Source: an uncultured Clostridia bacterium (GTDB lineage Bacteria > Bacillota > Clostridia > Oscillospirales > Oscillospiraceae). Taken from it: a stretch of 33,411 nucleotides of DNA. Made by a program: the position numbers and the translations under genes. Shown here piece after piece: positions 18,154-26,248 of this stretch. Position 1 is the first letter of the stretch, and every line of letters starts with the position of its first letter. Under the pieces are notes generated by a model. That model did no database searches, had not been told where the DNA came from, and worked only from the letters and a program-made list of their open reading frames with translations. The stretch lies in NCBI GenBank assembly GCA_947170435.1, contig CAMVTO010000026.1, positions 1 through 33,411 of the forward strand, given 5' to 3'.

Positions 18154-19302
18154 CTACGAAATGTGTGCCCGCACGCTCTCACGCGCGAGACGGTCCGCTT
18201 CCAGAATATCCGAAAGCGCGGGATTTGATACCTGCTTTACCTCGCTCAGCGCGGTCTCCACCAACGCGGGAATGTCGTTGAAGCCGATTTCGTCGTGCAA
18301 AAACGCCATCACCGCGACCTCGTTTGCGCCGTTCATCACAGCACAGGAGGTGCCGCCGGCTTTCGCGCATTGCTTGGCAATCGCCAGACAGCGGAACGCC
18401 CGGTCGTCCGGTTCGGCAAAGGTCAGCGGCGGGCATTTGAGCAAGTCAAGCGGCTCCGCCGGAGACTGAGCGCGATACGGGTAGGTCATAGCGTAGCGGA
18501 TGGGCAGCTTCATGTCCGGCGTACCGAGCTGCGCCAGCAGCGCACCATCCCGGTACTCAATGAGCGAGTGGACGATGCTCTGGCGATGGATCACCGCATC
18601 GACCTGCGAGAGCGGCAAACGGTACAGCCGCATCGCCTCAATGATCTCCAGACCTTTGTTCATCAGCGTGGCGCTGTCAATCGTGATCTTCGCGCCCATC
18701 GACCAGTTCGGATGCTTGAGCGCGTCCGCGCGGGTCTTCCCTGCCAGTTCGTCGAATCTCAAGCCGTAAAACGGCCCACCGGAGCAGGTCAGGATCAGAC
18801 GCTTGATCTCGCCGCGGTCGCGACAGCCCTGCACGCACTGGAAAATGGCGGAATGCTCACTGTCCACCGGAACGATCTCCGCACCATACCGGTCAGCGGC
18901 GTCCATCACCAACTCACCGGCGCAGACCAGCGTCTCCTTGTTGGCGAGCGCAATGCGCTTTTTTTTCTCGATGGCGGCGAGAGTCGGGCGAAGCCCGATC
19001 ATGCCCACCACAGCGGTCACGACCGTGTCCGCCTCGTCAATGGTGGCAGCGGCAAGCAAGCCCTCCATACCGCTCATAACACGGGTCTTGGTGTCTGAAA
19101 GCCGCTGCCGCAGCTCATTCGCCGCGTCCTCATCATATAGTACGGCGAGACGCGGAGAAAATTCCCGCGCTTGTGCTTCGATCAGATCCACGCTGGAATT
19201 GGCGGTCAACGCCGCCACTTTTAAGCCCAGCTCCCGCGCCACTTCCAGCGTCTGTTTGCCAATGGAGCCGGTGGAACCAAGTAAAGTAATTGTCCTTGTC
19301 AT
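18154..19302 (-). CDS. dxr: 1-deoxy-D-xylulose 5-phosphate reductoisomerase
   Basis: The committed NADPH-dependent step of the MEP pathway, giving MEP from DXP. The 382 residues show the cofactor loop LLGSTGSIGKQT, ALANKETLVCAGELV, the metal site in PVDSEHSAIFQ, the flexible-loop HPNWSMG and the MNKGLEIIEA signature. The frame reaches 19317, but the ATG at 19302 overlaps the cdsA stop as ATGA and begins MTRTITLLGSTGSIG, so it is the start; the overlap implies translational coupling. Confidence 0.95.
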   Translation of the reverse strand: MTRTITLLGSTGSIGKQTLEVARELGLKVAALTANSSVDLIEAQAREFSPRLAVLYDEDAANELRQRLSDTKTRVMSGMEGLLAAATIDEADTVVTAVVGMIGLRPTLAAIEKKKRIALANKETLVCAGELVMDAADRYGAEIVPVDSEHSAIFQCVQGCRDRGEIKRLILTCSGGPFYGLRFDELAGKTRADALKHPNWSMGAKITIDSATLMNKGLEIIEAMRLYRLPLSQVDAVIHRQSIVHSLIEYRDGALLAQLGTPDMKLPIRYAMTYPYRAQSPAEPLDLLKCPPLTFAEPDDRAFRCLAIAKQCAKAGGTSCAVMNGANEVAVMAFLHDEIGFNDIPALVETALSEVKQVSNPALSDILEADRLARESVRAHIS

Positions 19303-20168
19303 ATCAATGTCATCCAATGAAAGAAGTAAACCACCGGCGCAATAAACATGCTCGAATCAAACCGGTCGAGCATACCGCCGTGGGTCAAAAACAAATGGCT
19401 GTAGTCCTTAACGCCCGCCTCGCGCTTGATGAGCGACATCGACAGGTCGCCGAGCTGCCCGAAGACGTTGGCGACCGCGCCGCTGAGCGCGAAGGTCAGC
19501 CAGGTCAAGGGATAATGGTATCCGAGCCATTGTCCCGCGATCAGGCGCAACAGCATCATCCCGAGCACGGAACCGAGGACGCCGCCCCAGAAGCCCGCCC
19601 AGGTCTTTTTGGGGCTGACGGGCGTCAGCTTCTTCTTGCCGAACCACATGCCGAAGTACATCGCGAGCGAATCCCCCGCGAACGCGATGAAGAACGGCGC
19701 GAGGATGTAGATTTGCCCGTAGGCTTGCTCCAGGCCCGCGCGCGGGTAATCCATACGCAGCAAAATGAGGTAAGCGTACAGCGCGGGGAACACGATCCCC
19801 CCAACGACGCCGGCGGCGACGGTCGAGAACGGCATCGCCCTCTCCGTGCCATAGGTGACGACGGCGGCGAAAAACAGGAGCATCACGGTCGCCCAACGGA
19901 CGCCGGAAACCAGAGAATAGCTCTGGTGCATCCCCGTCAGCGCGGTCTGCGTCTCCGCGTATTTGAGCCAGCATTGCGCCGCGGCGGAGAGAATGACGCC
20001 CCAGAGCACGACCTTCGGCACGTTCTTCCCTGCCACATGCAGCAGCTCATACGCCGCGACGCCCGCGATGGCGCACACCAGCAGCGCCGTCGCCCACGGC
20101 GGGCACGCCAGCAGCACCGCAAGCAGCAGCGGCAGGCCGATGATTGCCACCAACCAACGTTGTAACAT
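19299..20168 (-). CDS. cdsA: phosphatidate cytidylyltransferase
   Basis: Makes CDP-diacylglycerol from CTP and phosphatidic acid, the branch point of phospholipid synthesis. It has 289 residues with about eight hydrophobic segments. The C-terminal family signature (GQLGDLSMSLIKREAGVKD, about 239-257, then LTHGGMLDRFDS) is intact, with the conserved metal-binding Asp residues and Lys. AAAGGA stands 8 bases before the ATG. It follows uppS by 26 bases and overlaps dxr by four bases. Confidence 0.94.
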   Translation of the reverse strand: MLQRWLVAIIGLPLLLAVLLACPPWATALLVCAIAGVAAYELLHVAGKNVPKVVLWGVILSAAAQCWLKYAETQTALTGMHQSYSLVSGVRWATVMLLFFAAVVTYGTERAMPFSTVAAGVVGGIVFPALYAYLILLRMDYPRAGLEQAYGQIYILAPFFIAFAGDSLAMYFGMWFGKKKLTPVSPKKTWAGFWGGVLGSVLGMMLLRLIAGQWLGYHYPLTWLTFALSGAVANVFGQLGDLSMSLIKREAGVKDYSHLFLTHGGMLDRFDSSMFIAPVVYFFHWMTLI

Positions 20169-20194
20169 AGTATCAGTCCTTTAAACCGTACAGA

Positions 20195-20938
20195 TTATTT
20201 TGTGGTGAGTCCCCCGAAGCGGCGATCCCGCGTCTGGTACCATGCGAGCGCTTTGTCCAGCTCGTCCTTGCCGAAGTCCGGCCAAAGCGTGTCGGTAACG
20301 TAGATCTCACTGTAAGCGATCTGCCAGAGCAGGTAGTTGCTCACGCGCATCTCCCCGCCTGGGCGGATCAGCAGCTCCGGGTCGGGAATGCCCGCTGACC
20401 AGAGATAGTTCGGAAACTGCACTTCCGTCAGATCGTCGGGAGAGTGCTTCCCCTCCACACACTCCTGTGCAAAGCGCTTCGCGGCGCGCACGATCTCATC
20501 GCGCCCGCCGTAGTTGAGGCAGATATTTGCCTGAAAGCCCGTAATGTGTTTCGTGATCTCGTCGGTTTCCGCGATCAGCTTTTGCAGTTTGGGCGAAAGC
20601 ACCGTCGTGTCACCGAAGAACTTGAGCCGAATCTGATCCCGTGCCATCTTCTCAATACTCTCATGGAGATACTGATCCAGCAGCCCCATGATGGCGTCCA
20701 CCTCAGCCTGCGGGCGCTTCCAGTTTTCGGTGGAGAAGGCGTAGACCGTCAGATAATCCAGCCCCAGATCCTTGCAGTAGGTTGCGATGGTACGGAAGGT
20801 CTCCGCCCCCGCCTTGTGTCCCGCGGTACGCGGGAGGCCGCGTTTCTGCGCCCAGCGGCCGTTGCCGTCCATAATGACCGCAACATGACGAGGCAGGCTG
20901 ACCGCCTGCCCCGCTTGTTTCTGTGTAAAAAAGGCCAT
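20195..20938 (-). CDS. uppS: undecaprenyl diphosphate synthase (cis-prenyltransferase)
   Basis: Builds the C55 lipid carrier for peptidoglycan and wall polymers from FPP and IPP. The 247-residue product has the catalytic HVAVIMDGNGRWAQKRGLPR (Asp24), YAFSTENWKRP, and the IPP-binding RPGGEMRVSNYLLWQ (usual form RTSGExRxSNFLLWQ, so Pro-Gly-Gly replaces Thr-Ser-Gly), then SEIYVTDTLWPDF. Its ATG overlaps the frr TGA by one base (TGATG). It uses isoprenoid units made by the dxr and ispG products of the same operon. Confidence 0.95.
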   Translation of the reverse strand: MAFFTQKQAGQAVSLPRHVAVIMDGNGRWAQKRGLPRTAGHKAGAETFRTIATYCKDLGLDYLTVYAFSTENWKRPQAEVDAIMGLLDQYLHESIEKMARDQIRLKFFGDTTVLSPKLQKLIAETDEITKHITGFQANICLNYGGRDEIVRAAKRFAQECVEGKHSPDDLTEVQFPNYLWSAGIPDPELLIRPGGEMRVSNYLLWQIAYSEIYVTDTLWPDFGKDELDKALAWYQTRDRRFGGLTTK

Positions 20939-21495
20939 CAGACCGCCATAAGCTCCTTTTCCTTCTTTGCCAGCAAGTCATCGAGCTCCTTGCAGTAGTC
21001 GTCGGTCAGCTTCTGGAGATCCTTTTCGGCGATCTTGTAGTCGTCCTCGGTGATCTCGCTGGCCTTCTGCTGCTTCTTGAACGCGTCGATGGCGTCGCGA
21101 CGGATGTTGCGGATGGCGACCTTGCCGCCCTCAGCGTACTTGCGGATCTGCTTGACCAGCTCCTTGCGGCGCTCCTCGGTGAGCTGCGGGAACGAGAGGC
21201 GGATGGACTTGCCGTCGTTTTGCGGGTTGATGCCGAGGTCAGACTCCTGAATCGAGCGCTCAATGAGCTTCAATGCCTGACCGTCCCATGGGGTAATGAC
21301 CAGCTGGCGCGGATCGGGGGACGCGATGGACGCGATCTGATGGATGGGCGTCGGCGTGCCGTAATAGTCGACGCTGATGCGGTCGAGCACGGCGGCGTTG
21401 GCACGGCCGGCGCGCACAGCGGCAAAGTCCGAGGCAACCGAGTCGATACTCTTCTTCATTTTTTCGGTATAAACCTGATAATCGTCCTTATTCAT
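20938..21495 (-). CDS. frr: ribosome recycling factor
   Basis: Splits post-termination ribosomes together with EF-G. The 185-residue length is exact for RRF. Family signatures include DFAAVRAGRANAAVLDRI, VDYYGTPTPIHQIASI, ITPWD, GLNP-like LGINPQNDGKSIRLSFPQLTEERRKELVKQ, and the C-terminal helix. GAGGAGG lies 6 bases before the ATG. It is the first gene of the operon leading to polC. The usual upstream partner pyrH is not here. Confidence 0.96.
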   Translation of the reverse strand: MNKDDYQVYTEKMKKSIDSVASDFAAVRAGRANAAVLDRISVDYYGTPTPIHQIASIASPDPRQLVITPWDGQALKLIERSIQESDLGINPQNDGKSIRLSFPQLTEERRKELVKQIRKYAEGGKVAIRNIRRDAIDAFKKQQKASEITEDDYKIAEKDLQKLTDDYCKELDDLLAKKEKELMAV

Positions 21496-21530
21496 GGAAG
21501 CGCCTCCTCATTTTTTTCATCGTACTACTT

Positions 21531-21559
21531 AGTATAACTGCTTTTGCGCAAAAAGGCAA
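21531..21559 (-). promoter_or_regulatory. promoter of the frr-to-polC operon
   Basis: TTGCCT (21554-21559), 17 bases, TATACT (21531-21536) on the minus strand, immediately beyond the stop of the PPC-domain gene. The predicted leader is about 30 bases. It would drive seven genes. Confidence 0.65.
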
Positions 21560-21979
21560 TCAGAACTTGAAGAGATTCAGACCCACCTGCTCGCTGTGCA
21601 AACGGTCCACTGTTCCGGGGATCAGGGTCACGATCATCTCGCAGGTCGCGCTGATCACCGCGCGGTTGAGATGTCCGCCCACGGCGCGCCCGGTCTCGTC
21701 CGCAGCGGTCATGTGCAAATGCGTATAGAACTTGCCATCCATAGTATTGATGGTGCCCAGCAGCGCCGTGATCTCATAGGTGCCGCGGAACTCGTTGGAG
21801 TGGTACTGTTTCTCGACCGTATCAAATGCGCCCACGGTGAACTCATTCACCGCGCCAATGGCCTGCACCGAGGCAAGCTTCACATTCTCTTTCTCAGCAA
21901 AGACTCGAATCTGTTCCAGAATCTCCTCGCCCGGATCGAGGCGGATGACGTAGGTATTGTCAAATCTACGGTATTCCAT
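21560..21979 (-). CDS. PPC/DUF296 domain protein
   Basis: A 139-residue stand-alone PPC (PCC/DUF296) domain. The hallmark is the GKFYTHLHMTA segment with His87 and His89, then GRAVGGHL with His103, the three histidines that form a metal site in solved members, and the strand EMIVTLI. In plants this domain is joined to AT-hooks; the role of bacterial single-domain members is not established and DNA binding should not be assumed. The frame opens at a GTG at 21994 inside the GAGGAGG ribosome site, so the ATG at 21979 is taken. It follows metA by 11 bases, so it is probably the last gene of the metY-metA unit. Confidence 0.85.
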   Translation of the reverse strand: MEYRRFDNTYVIRLDPGEEILEQIRVFAEKENVKLASVQAIGAVNEFTVGAFDTVEKQYHSNEFRGTYEITALLGTINTMDGKFYTHLHMTAADETGRAVGGHLNRAVISATCEMIVTLIPGTVDRLHSEQVGLNLFKF

Positions 21980-21990
21980 GGTTTTCCTCC

Positions 21991-22917
21991 TCACGCCATA
22001 GGCTCGATGGCGTTGATGTCGTATGGTGTGGTCTGATAGACGTAATAGTTCAGCCAGTTCTGATACAGCAAATTTGCGTGGCTGCGCCAGGTGACCAGCG
22101 GGGTCTGCGTATCGTCGTCATTCGGAAAGTACCGTTCCGGGACATGGGGATTGAGCCCCTGTCCCTTGTCGCGAAGGTACTCCTTTTGCAGCGTATCGTG
22201 GCCGTACTCCGAGTGTCCGGTGATGAACACCTGCCGTCCGCCGTCGGTCATCATCATGTAGACACCCGCCTTGTCTGAGGACGCGAGGATACGCAGCTTG
22301 TCGCACTTCTCCACATCCTCTCGGCGAACCGTGGTATGTCGGGAGTGCGGCGCGAGAAACACATCGTCGAAACCCCGCACCAGCATGGAGGAGCGCCGCT
22401 CGACCCGATGCTCAAATACGCCGGAGAGCTTTTCTTCCAGCAGATACTTGGGGATGCCGTAGTGATAGTACAGCGCCGCCTGCGCGCCCCAGCAGATGTG
22501 GAACGTGGAATGGACGTGAGTCTTGCTCCATTCCATGATCTCGCACAGCTCGTCCCAGTATTCCACCTCCTCGAACGCCATCTTTTCCACCGGCGCGCCG
22601 GTGATGATCATGCCGTCGAAGTAGCGGCGCTTCACCTGATCAAACGTCGAGTAGAACTTGAACATATGCTCCTGTGAAACATTCTTCGCCTCATGGCTGG
22701 CTGTCTGCATCAGCTCCAGTTCTACCTGTAAAGGGGTATTGCCTAACAGTCTGGCCAACTGCGTCTCTGTCTCGATTTTGGTGGGCATGAGGTTTAAAAG
22801 CAGTACCTGCAACGGACGGATATCCTGCCGGATGGCTCGGGTCTCCGTCATAACGAAGATATTCTCGTCTGTCAGCGTCTTGGTGGCAGGCAAATCGTTG
22901 GGAATTCTTATTGGCAT
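21991..22917 (-). CDS. metA: homoserine O-acetyltransferase (MetA/HTS family)
   Basis: Activates homoserine for methionine synthesis. The 308-residue product has the nucleophile Cys142 (HICWGAQAA), His235 and Glu237 (GHSEYG), matching the family triad numbering. Residue 111 is Glu ([12 protein letters not shown]); in this family Glu111 is linked to acetyl-CoA use and Gly111 to succinyl-CoA, so the product is likely O-acetylhomoserine, which suits the neighbouring metY. The open frame extends 18 bases further, but AGGTGA lies 7 bases before the ATG at 22917 and the conserved [11 protein letters not shown] begins there. It is transcribed after metY. Confidence 0.92.
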   Translation of the reverse strand: MPIRIPNDLPATKTLTDENIFVMTETRAIRQDIRPLQVLLLNLMPTKIETETQLARLLGNTPLQVELELMQTASHEAKNVSQEHMFKFYSTFDQVKRRYFDGMIITGAPVEKMAFEEVEYWDELCEIMEWSKTHVHSTFHICWGAQAALYYHYGIPKYLLEEKLSGVFEHRVERRSSMLVRGFDDVFLAPHSRHTTVRREDVEKCDKLRILASSDKAGVYMMMTDGGRQVFITGHSEYGHDTLQKEYLRDKGQGLNPHVPERYFPNDDDTQTPLVTWRSHANLLYQNWLNYYVYQTTPYDINAIEPMA

Positions 22918-22952
22918 ATCGTGGTCACCTGTCAAATCAGATTGAAATGATT

Positions 22953-22978
22953 GTTACCGTGTCACCATGCTTGGTAAC
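22953..22978. promoter_or_regulatory. inverted repeat between metY and metA
   Basis: GTTACC (22953-22958) and GGTAAC (22973-22978) are perfect 6-bp arms around 14 bases, 36 bases before the metA start. There is no following T run. It could be a small operator or an RNA hairpin that sets the metA:metY ratio; chance is not excluded at this length. Confidence 0.3.
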
Positions 22979-23004
22979 GCAGTTTGTCGGTAGCGCAATA
23001 TCGC

Positions 23005-23035
23005 TCTTTTTGCTTATTTTCTCTTTTAAGAAAAG
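23005..23035 (-). repeat. stop-codon hairpin repeat, copy 2 (3-prime end of metY)
   Basis: TTTTCTCT (23017-23024) and AGAAAAG (23029-23035) pair imperfectly around TTTA, with the metY TAA stop in the loop, and CTTTTTGCTTA flanks it. The stretch lines up well with 8141-8172 at the end of holA (CTTTTTGGTTGCTTTTTCT and AAGAAAAAG), including the position of the stop codon. Confidence 0.4.
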
Positions 23036-24303
23036 GTAAGGGTTTGCTCGATGTCGGCGATCAGGTCCGCCGCGTCCTCGAGACCGCAGGAGTAGCGCAC
23101 GAGGTCGGGCGAAACGCCCGCGGCGGCAAGCTCCGCGTCGCTCATCTGGCGGTGGGTGGTGCTGGCGGGATGCAGGCAGCAGGTGCGCGCATCGGCGACG
23201 TGGGTCTCGATGGCGGCGATTTTCAACCGTCCCATGAAGCGTTCGGCGGCCTCCCTGCCGCCCTTGACGCCGAAGCTCACGACGCCGCAGGTGCCGTTGG
23301 GCATGTATTTCTTCGCAATATCGTAGTATTTGTCGCCCGCAAGCCCCGGATACTGCACCCAGGCGATCTTGTCGCTGGATTGCAGGTACTTTGCCACAGC
23401 GAGACCGTTTTCGCAGTGACGCTGCATGCGCACATGCAGGCTCTCAAGGCCGAGGTTGAGCAAAAATGCGTTCTGTGGGGACTGGATCGAGCCAAAATCA
23501 CGCATGAGCTGCGCGGTCGCCTTGGTGATAAACGCCCCCGCAAGGCCGAAGCGCTCGGTATAGGTGACGCCGTGGTAGCTCTCGTCCGGTGTGCACAGTC
23601 CCGGGAAGCGGTCGGGGTACTTCGTCCAGTCGAACTTGCCGCTGTCCACGATCGCACCGCCGACACCCGCACCATGCCCGTCCATGTATTTGGTGGTGGA
23701 GTGGGTCACGATATCCGCGCCGAACTCAAACGGGCGGCAGTTGACGGGAGTGGCGAAGGTGTTGTCCACGATCAGCGGCACGCCATGGGCGTGGGCAGCC
23801 TTGGCAAACTTGTCAAAATCCAGCACGGTCAGCGCGGGATTGGCGATCGTCTCGCCGAATACCGCCTTGGTGTTGGGGCGAAATGCCGCCTCCAGCTCCT
23901 CCTCGGAGCAGTCGGGTGAGACAAACGTGAAATCGATCCCCATGCGCTTCATGGTGACGGCAAAGAGGTTGTAGGTGCCGCCATAGATGCTCGATGAGCT
24001 GACCACATGATCGCCGCAGGAGGCGATATTGAACACGGCGTAGAAGTTTGCCGCCTGACCAGACGAGGTCAGCATACCGGCGCTCCCGCCCTCCAGCACC
24101 GCAATCTTCGCCGCAACATAGTCATTGGTGGGATTTTGCAGGCGAGTATAGAAATAGCCGTTGGATTCGAGATCAAAGAGCTTTGCCATCTCCTCGCCGG
24201 TAGCGTATTTGAAGGTCGTGCTCTGGATGATAGGGATCTGCCGCGGTTCGCCGTTCCCCGGCGTGTAGCCGCTCTGTACGCATTGGGTACCGATACCCTC
24301 CAT
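23026..24303 (-). CDS. metY: O-acetylhomoserine sulfhydrylase
   Basis: A PLP enzyme of the Cys/Met-metabolism family that makes homocysteine from O-acetylhomoserine and sulfide. The 425-residue length fits MetY rather than the shorter MetB/MetC (about 380-395). It has TTFKYATGEEM, TRLQNPTNDYVAAKIAVLEGG, the PLP-ring contact SSIYGGTYNLF, the cofactor-binding VDNTFATP with Asp180, and the Schiff-base Lys205 in HSTTKYMDGHG. The ATG at 24303 follows GGAGG by 8 bases; the frame upstream is only the leader. It heads metY-metA-PPC and gives direct sulfhydrylation of the MetA product. Confidence 0.94.
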   Translation of the reverse strand: MEGIGTQCVQSGYTPGNGEPRQIPIIQSTTFKYATGEEMAKLFDLESNGYFYTRLQNPTNDYVAAKIAVLEGGSAGMLTSSGQAANFYAVFNIASCGDHVVSSSSIYGGTYNLFAVTMKRMGIDFTFVSPDCSEEELEAAFRPNTKAVFGETIANPALTVLDFDKFAKAAHAHGVPLIVDNTFATPVNCRPFEFGADIVTHSTTKYMDGHGAGVGGAIVDSGKFDWTKYPDRFPGLCTPDESYHGVTYTERFGLAGAFITKATAQLMRDFGSIQSPQNAFLLNLGLESLHVRMQRHCENGLAVAKYLQSSDKIAWVQYPGLAGDKYYDIAKKYMPNGTCGVVSFGVKGGREAAERFMGRLKIAAIETHVADARTCCLHPASTTHRQMSDAELAAAGVSPDLVRYSCGLEDAADLIADIEQTLTFS

Positions 24304-24336
24304 GATTGTATCCTCCGAATTATACAAGATGATACG

Positions 24337-24365
24337 ATTATAGAACCTTTTTCCATTGTTTGCAA
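24337..24365 (-). promoter_or_regulatory. promoter of metY-metA
   Basis: TTGCAA (24360-24365), 17 bases, TATAAT (24337-24342) on the minus strand; a second TATAAT sits at 24319-24324. The leader from the main promoter is about 27 bases, too short for an S-box or T-box, so any control by methionine would need a protein repressor. Confidence 0.7.
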
Positions 24366-24394
24366 TATTTTTCGATTCTTGCTGAAAAAAGTGA

Positions 24395-24422
24395 TTTACT
24401 TATTCAGAATTTGTGTTATACT
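24395..24422 (+). promoter_or_regulatory. promoter of the deacetylase-bactofilin pair
   Basis: TTTACT (24395-24400), 16 bases, TATACT (24417-24422) preceded by TGT (extended -10). It lies back-to-back with the metY promoter, 29 bases away. The leader to the TTG start at 24480 is about 50 bases. Confidence 0.55.
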
Positions 24423-24479
24423 GTGAATCTGTAAGAAAATGATTGGGTAGCCTTTTCTGCCCAGGCAGGTGATCCTCCG

Positions 24480-25427
24480 TTGTATTTCGGCAGTGTCCGT
24501 TTCTTTAAAAATCTAATCTTTCTGACCGTCTGCGTCCTGATTATTGTACCCACGTTTTTCGCGTTCAAATTCCACAACGATGCGGTTTCTGCACGCAGCA
24601 CACTGATTGCGGATGATTCCCCGTCCCACGAATCGCCTGAAACGGTCTTTGAACCGGATGGAACAGATGACGCAGGTCTGGCAGAGCAAATGGCTCCTGC
24701 CGAGGAAGCAGGCCCTCTTCTCTCTGCTGACGCTCCCGCGTATCAACTCCTCTATGAGGACTTTTACGCACCACAGCCCTATGGCGCAACGGAGCGTGCA
24801 GAGAACACGGCCTACCTTACCTTTGATGACGGCCCATCGGAGCGGACAGACGAGATTCTGAATACGTTGGCTGCAAAGAACGTCAAGGCGACGTTTTTCG
24901 TGATCGGCCACGAGGATGAGGCGAATTGGGCTCGTATGCGCCGAATCGTCGAAGAAGGGCACACCATCGGTATGCACTCCTACACCCACGATTACGCCAA
25001 GGTTTACGCTTCGGTCGAGAGCTTTCTCGATGAATTCTATCGCATCTTCAAGCAAATTCAGGAGGTCACGGGTACCACGCCCACCGCTTTTCGCTTCCCC
25101 GGCGGCAGCATCAACGGCTATGACGGCGGCTTTTATCAGGAGATCCTCTCCGAAATGATTCGCCGCGGCTTTGTCCCCTACGACTGGAACATTTCCAGCG
25201 AGGACGCCGCAACCGGGCGCATTTTGTCGGTGGACACGCTGGTGAACAATGTGGTGCGAAACGCCGATGGCAAGGTTCGCTGCTTCATTCTGTTCCATGA
25301 TAATGCGGATAAGGTCACTTCGGCTCAAGCCGTCGGCCCGGTGATCGACCGATTGAAGGATAAGGGATTTGCATTCGCTCCTATTACGCCGAGCACACTT
25401 CCGGTGCTGTATAACTACCCGGAATGA
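24480..25427 (+). CDS. membrane-anchored polysaccharide deacetylase (NodB/CE4)
   Basis: A CE4 esterase that removes acetyl groups from a wall or extracellular glycan. The 315 residues comprise a short basic N-terminus, one membrane helix (about 9-29), an acidic linker (about 40-105) and the NodB domain. All five motifs are present: TFDDGPS (Asp116/117), HSYTH (His166, His170), RFPGGS (Arg205), YDW (Asp235) and LFHD (His273), so it should be active with a divalent metal. Peptidoglycan GlcNAc is a likely substrate but not shown. The start is a TTG with AGGTGAT about 7 bases upstream; an in-frame stop lies at 24432 and no ATG fits the helix. The bactofilin gene follows after 42 bases. Confidence 0.88.
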   Translation: MYFGSVRFFKNLIFLTVCVLIIVPTFFAFKFHNDAVSARSTLIADDSPSHESPETVFEPDGTDDAGLAEQMAPAEEAGPLLSADAPAYQLLYEDFYAPQPYGATERAENTAYLTFDDGPSERTDEILNTLAAKNVKATFFVIGHEDEANWARMRRIVEEGHTIGMHSYTHDYAKVYASVESFLDEFYRIFKQIQEVTGTTPTAFRFPGGSINGYDGGFYQEILSEMIRRGFVPYDWNISSEDAATGRILSVDTLVNNVVRNADGKVRCFILFHDNADKVTSAQAVGPVIDRLKDKGFAFAPITPSTLPVLYNYPE

Positions 25428-25469
25428 CAATAGACAAATCATTAAATCGAACGGAAAGAGGAAAGAGAA

Positions 25470-26183
25470 ATGAGCAAAAAGGACAATTTCAGTCAGGCGA
25501 TGTTCGAGATGTTTGGCCTGGGCAAAACTCCGCAGGAGGGAGAAGATGGCATGGGCGACATCGGCTCTCTCGAGCAGCTCCAGAACCTGAACTATGCGAC
25601 TGAAGCAAAAACGGAGCCCGTGCAGGAAGATGTCCAGAATACCTCCGTGGTTGAAGAGACCGCGGAGCCCATTAAGGAGGATAATATGGAAGAAGAATCC
25701 GTCAGCTTTGACGAAAGCACCCCGAAGGCATCTGTCGTTGCCGCCCCGCCCCAGTCCAAGCCCCGCCGCACCAACTGCACCTACTTCGCAGAAGGTACCA
25801 CTATGGAAGGTACCCTGCACTGCGACAGCGATGTGGAGATCTGCGGTGACTTCAAGGGCTCCATCACTTCTGAGGGTAAGGTCACGATCCACGCCAACAC
25901 CACCAGCGACATTGAGTCTATGGAGCTCGTGCTGGTCGGCTGCACGCTCAGCGGTGACTCCAACATCAGCGGCGATGTGATGGTCGACAGCAAGTCTGCC
26001 ATCACCGGCAACATCAACTCCGGTAACCTGACCTGTTCTGGTATCATTCACGGCAACCTCAACGTCACCGGCAACATCACACTGACCGAGAACGCTCAGG
26101 TCGTCGGCGATATCCATACCGGCACGCTGGCGATGTCCCGCGGCGCGAAGGTCTCCGGTAAGATCGACATGGGCGGCTTTTAA
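25470..26183 (+). CDS. bactofilin-domain protein
   Basis: Bactofilins are right-handed beta-helix proteins that polymerise into filaments without nucleotide and localise wall enzymes. The 237 residues have an acidic, disordered N-terminal half (about 1-105, rich in Glu and Ser) and the bactofilin (DUF583) domain at about 105-237: TNCTYFAEGTTMEGTL, ICGDFKGSI, then rungs such as SGDSNISGDVMVDSKSAITG, GIIHGNLNVTGNI and AQVVGDIHTGTL. The N-terminal tail is longer than in many members. A purine-rich GAGGAAAGAG precedes the ATG. The pairing with a deacetylase suggests it positions that enzyme or a glycan-modifying complex, which is inference. It ends in a strong terminator. Confidence 0.92.
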   Translation: MSKKDNFSQAMFEMFGLGKTPQEGEDGMGDIGSLEQLQNLNYATEAKTEPVQEDVQNTSVVEETAEPIKEDNMEEESVSFDESTPKASVVAAPPQSKPRRTNCTYFAEGTTMEGTLHCDSDVEICGDFKGSITSEGKVTIHANTTSDIESMELVLVGCTLSGDSNISGDVMVDSKSAITGNINSGNLTCSGIIHGNLNVTGNITLTENAQVVGDIHTGTLAMSRGAKVSGKIDMGGF

Positions 26184-26209
26184 AGCAAGACCAGCAAACA
26201 AAATCAGCA

Positions 26210-26242
26210 AAAAAGAAGAGCGGCGTTGCCGCTCTTCTTTTT
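26210..26242. terminator. bidirectional terminator between bactofilin and C11 protease genes
   Basis: Fifteen-base perfect arms (26210-26224 and 26228-26242), with core GAAGAGCGGC/GCCGCTCTTC, a 3-base GTT loop, and A and T runs at the two edges. It serves both convergent genes. Confidence 0.9.
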
Positions 26243-26248
26243 GCCTCT

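Noticed and set aside
22918..23025. Possible riboswitch between metY and metA
   Set aside because: The gap is about 108 bases and shows only a 6-bp inverted repeat; I see no S-box core or other known aptamer.
24304..24336. S-box or T-box leader for metY
   Set aside because: The well-formed promoter leaves only about 27 bases of leader.
24513..26210. 565-codon minus-strand open frame
   Set aside because: It covers the opposite strand of both the deacetylase and bactofilin genes and crosses the gap between them, which marks it as a shadow.
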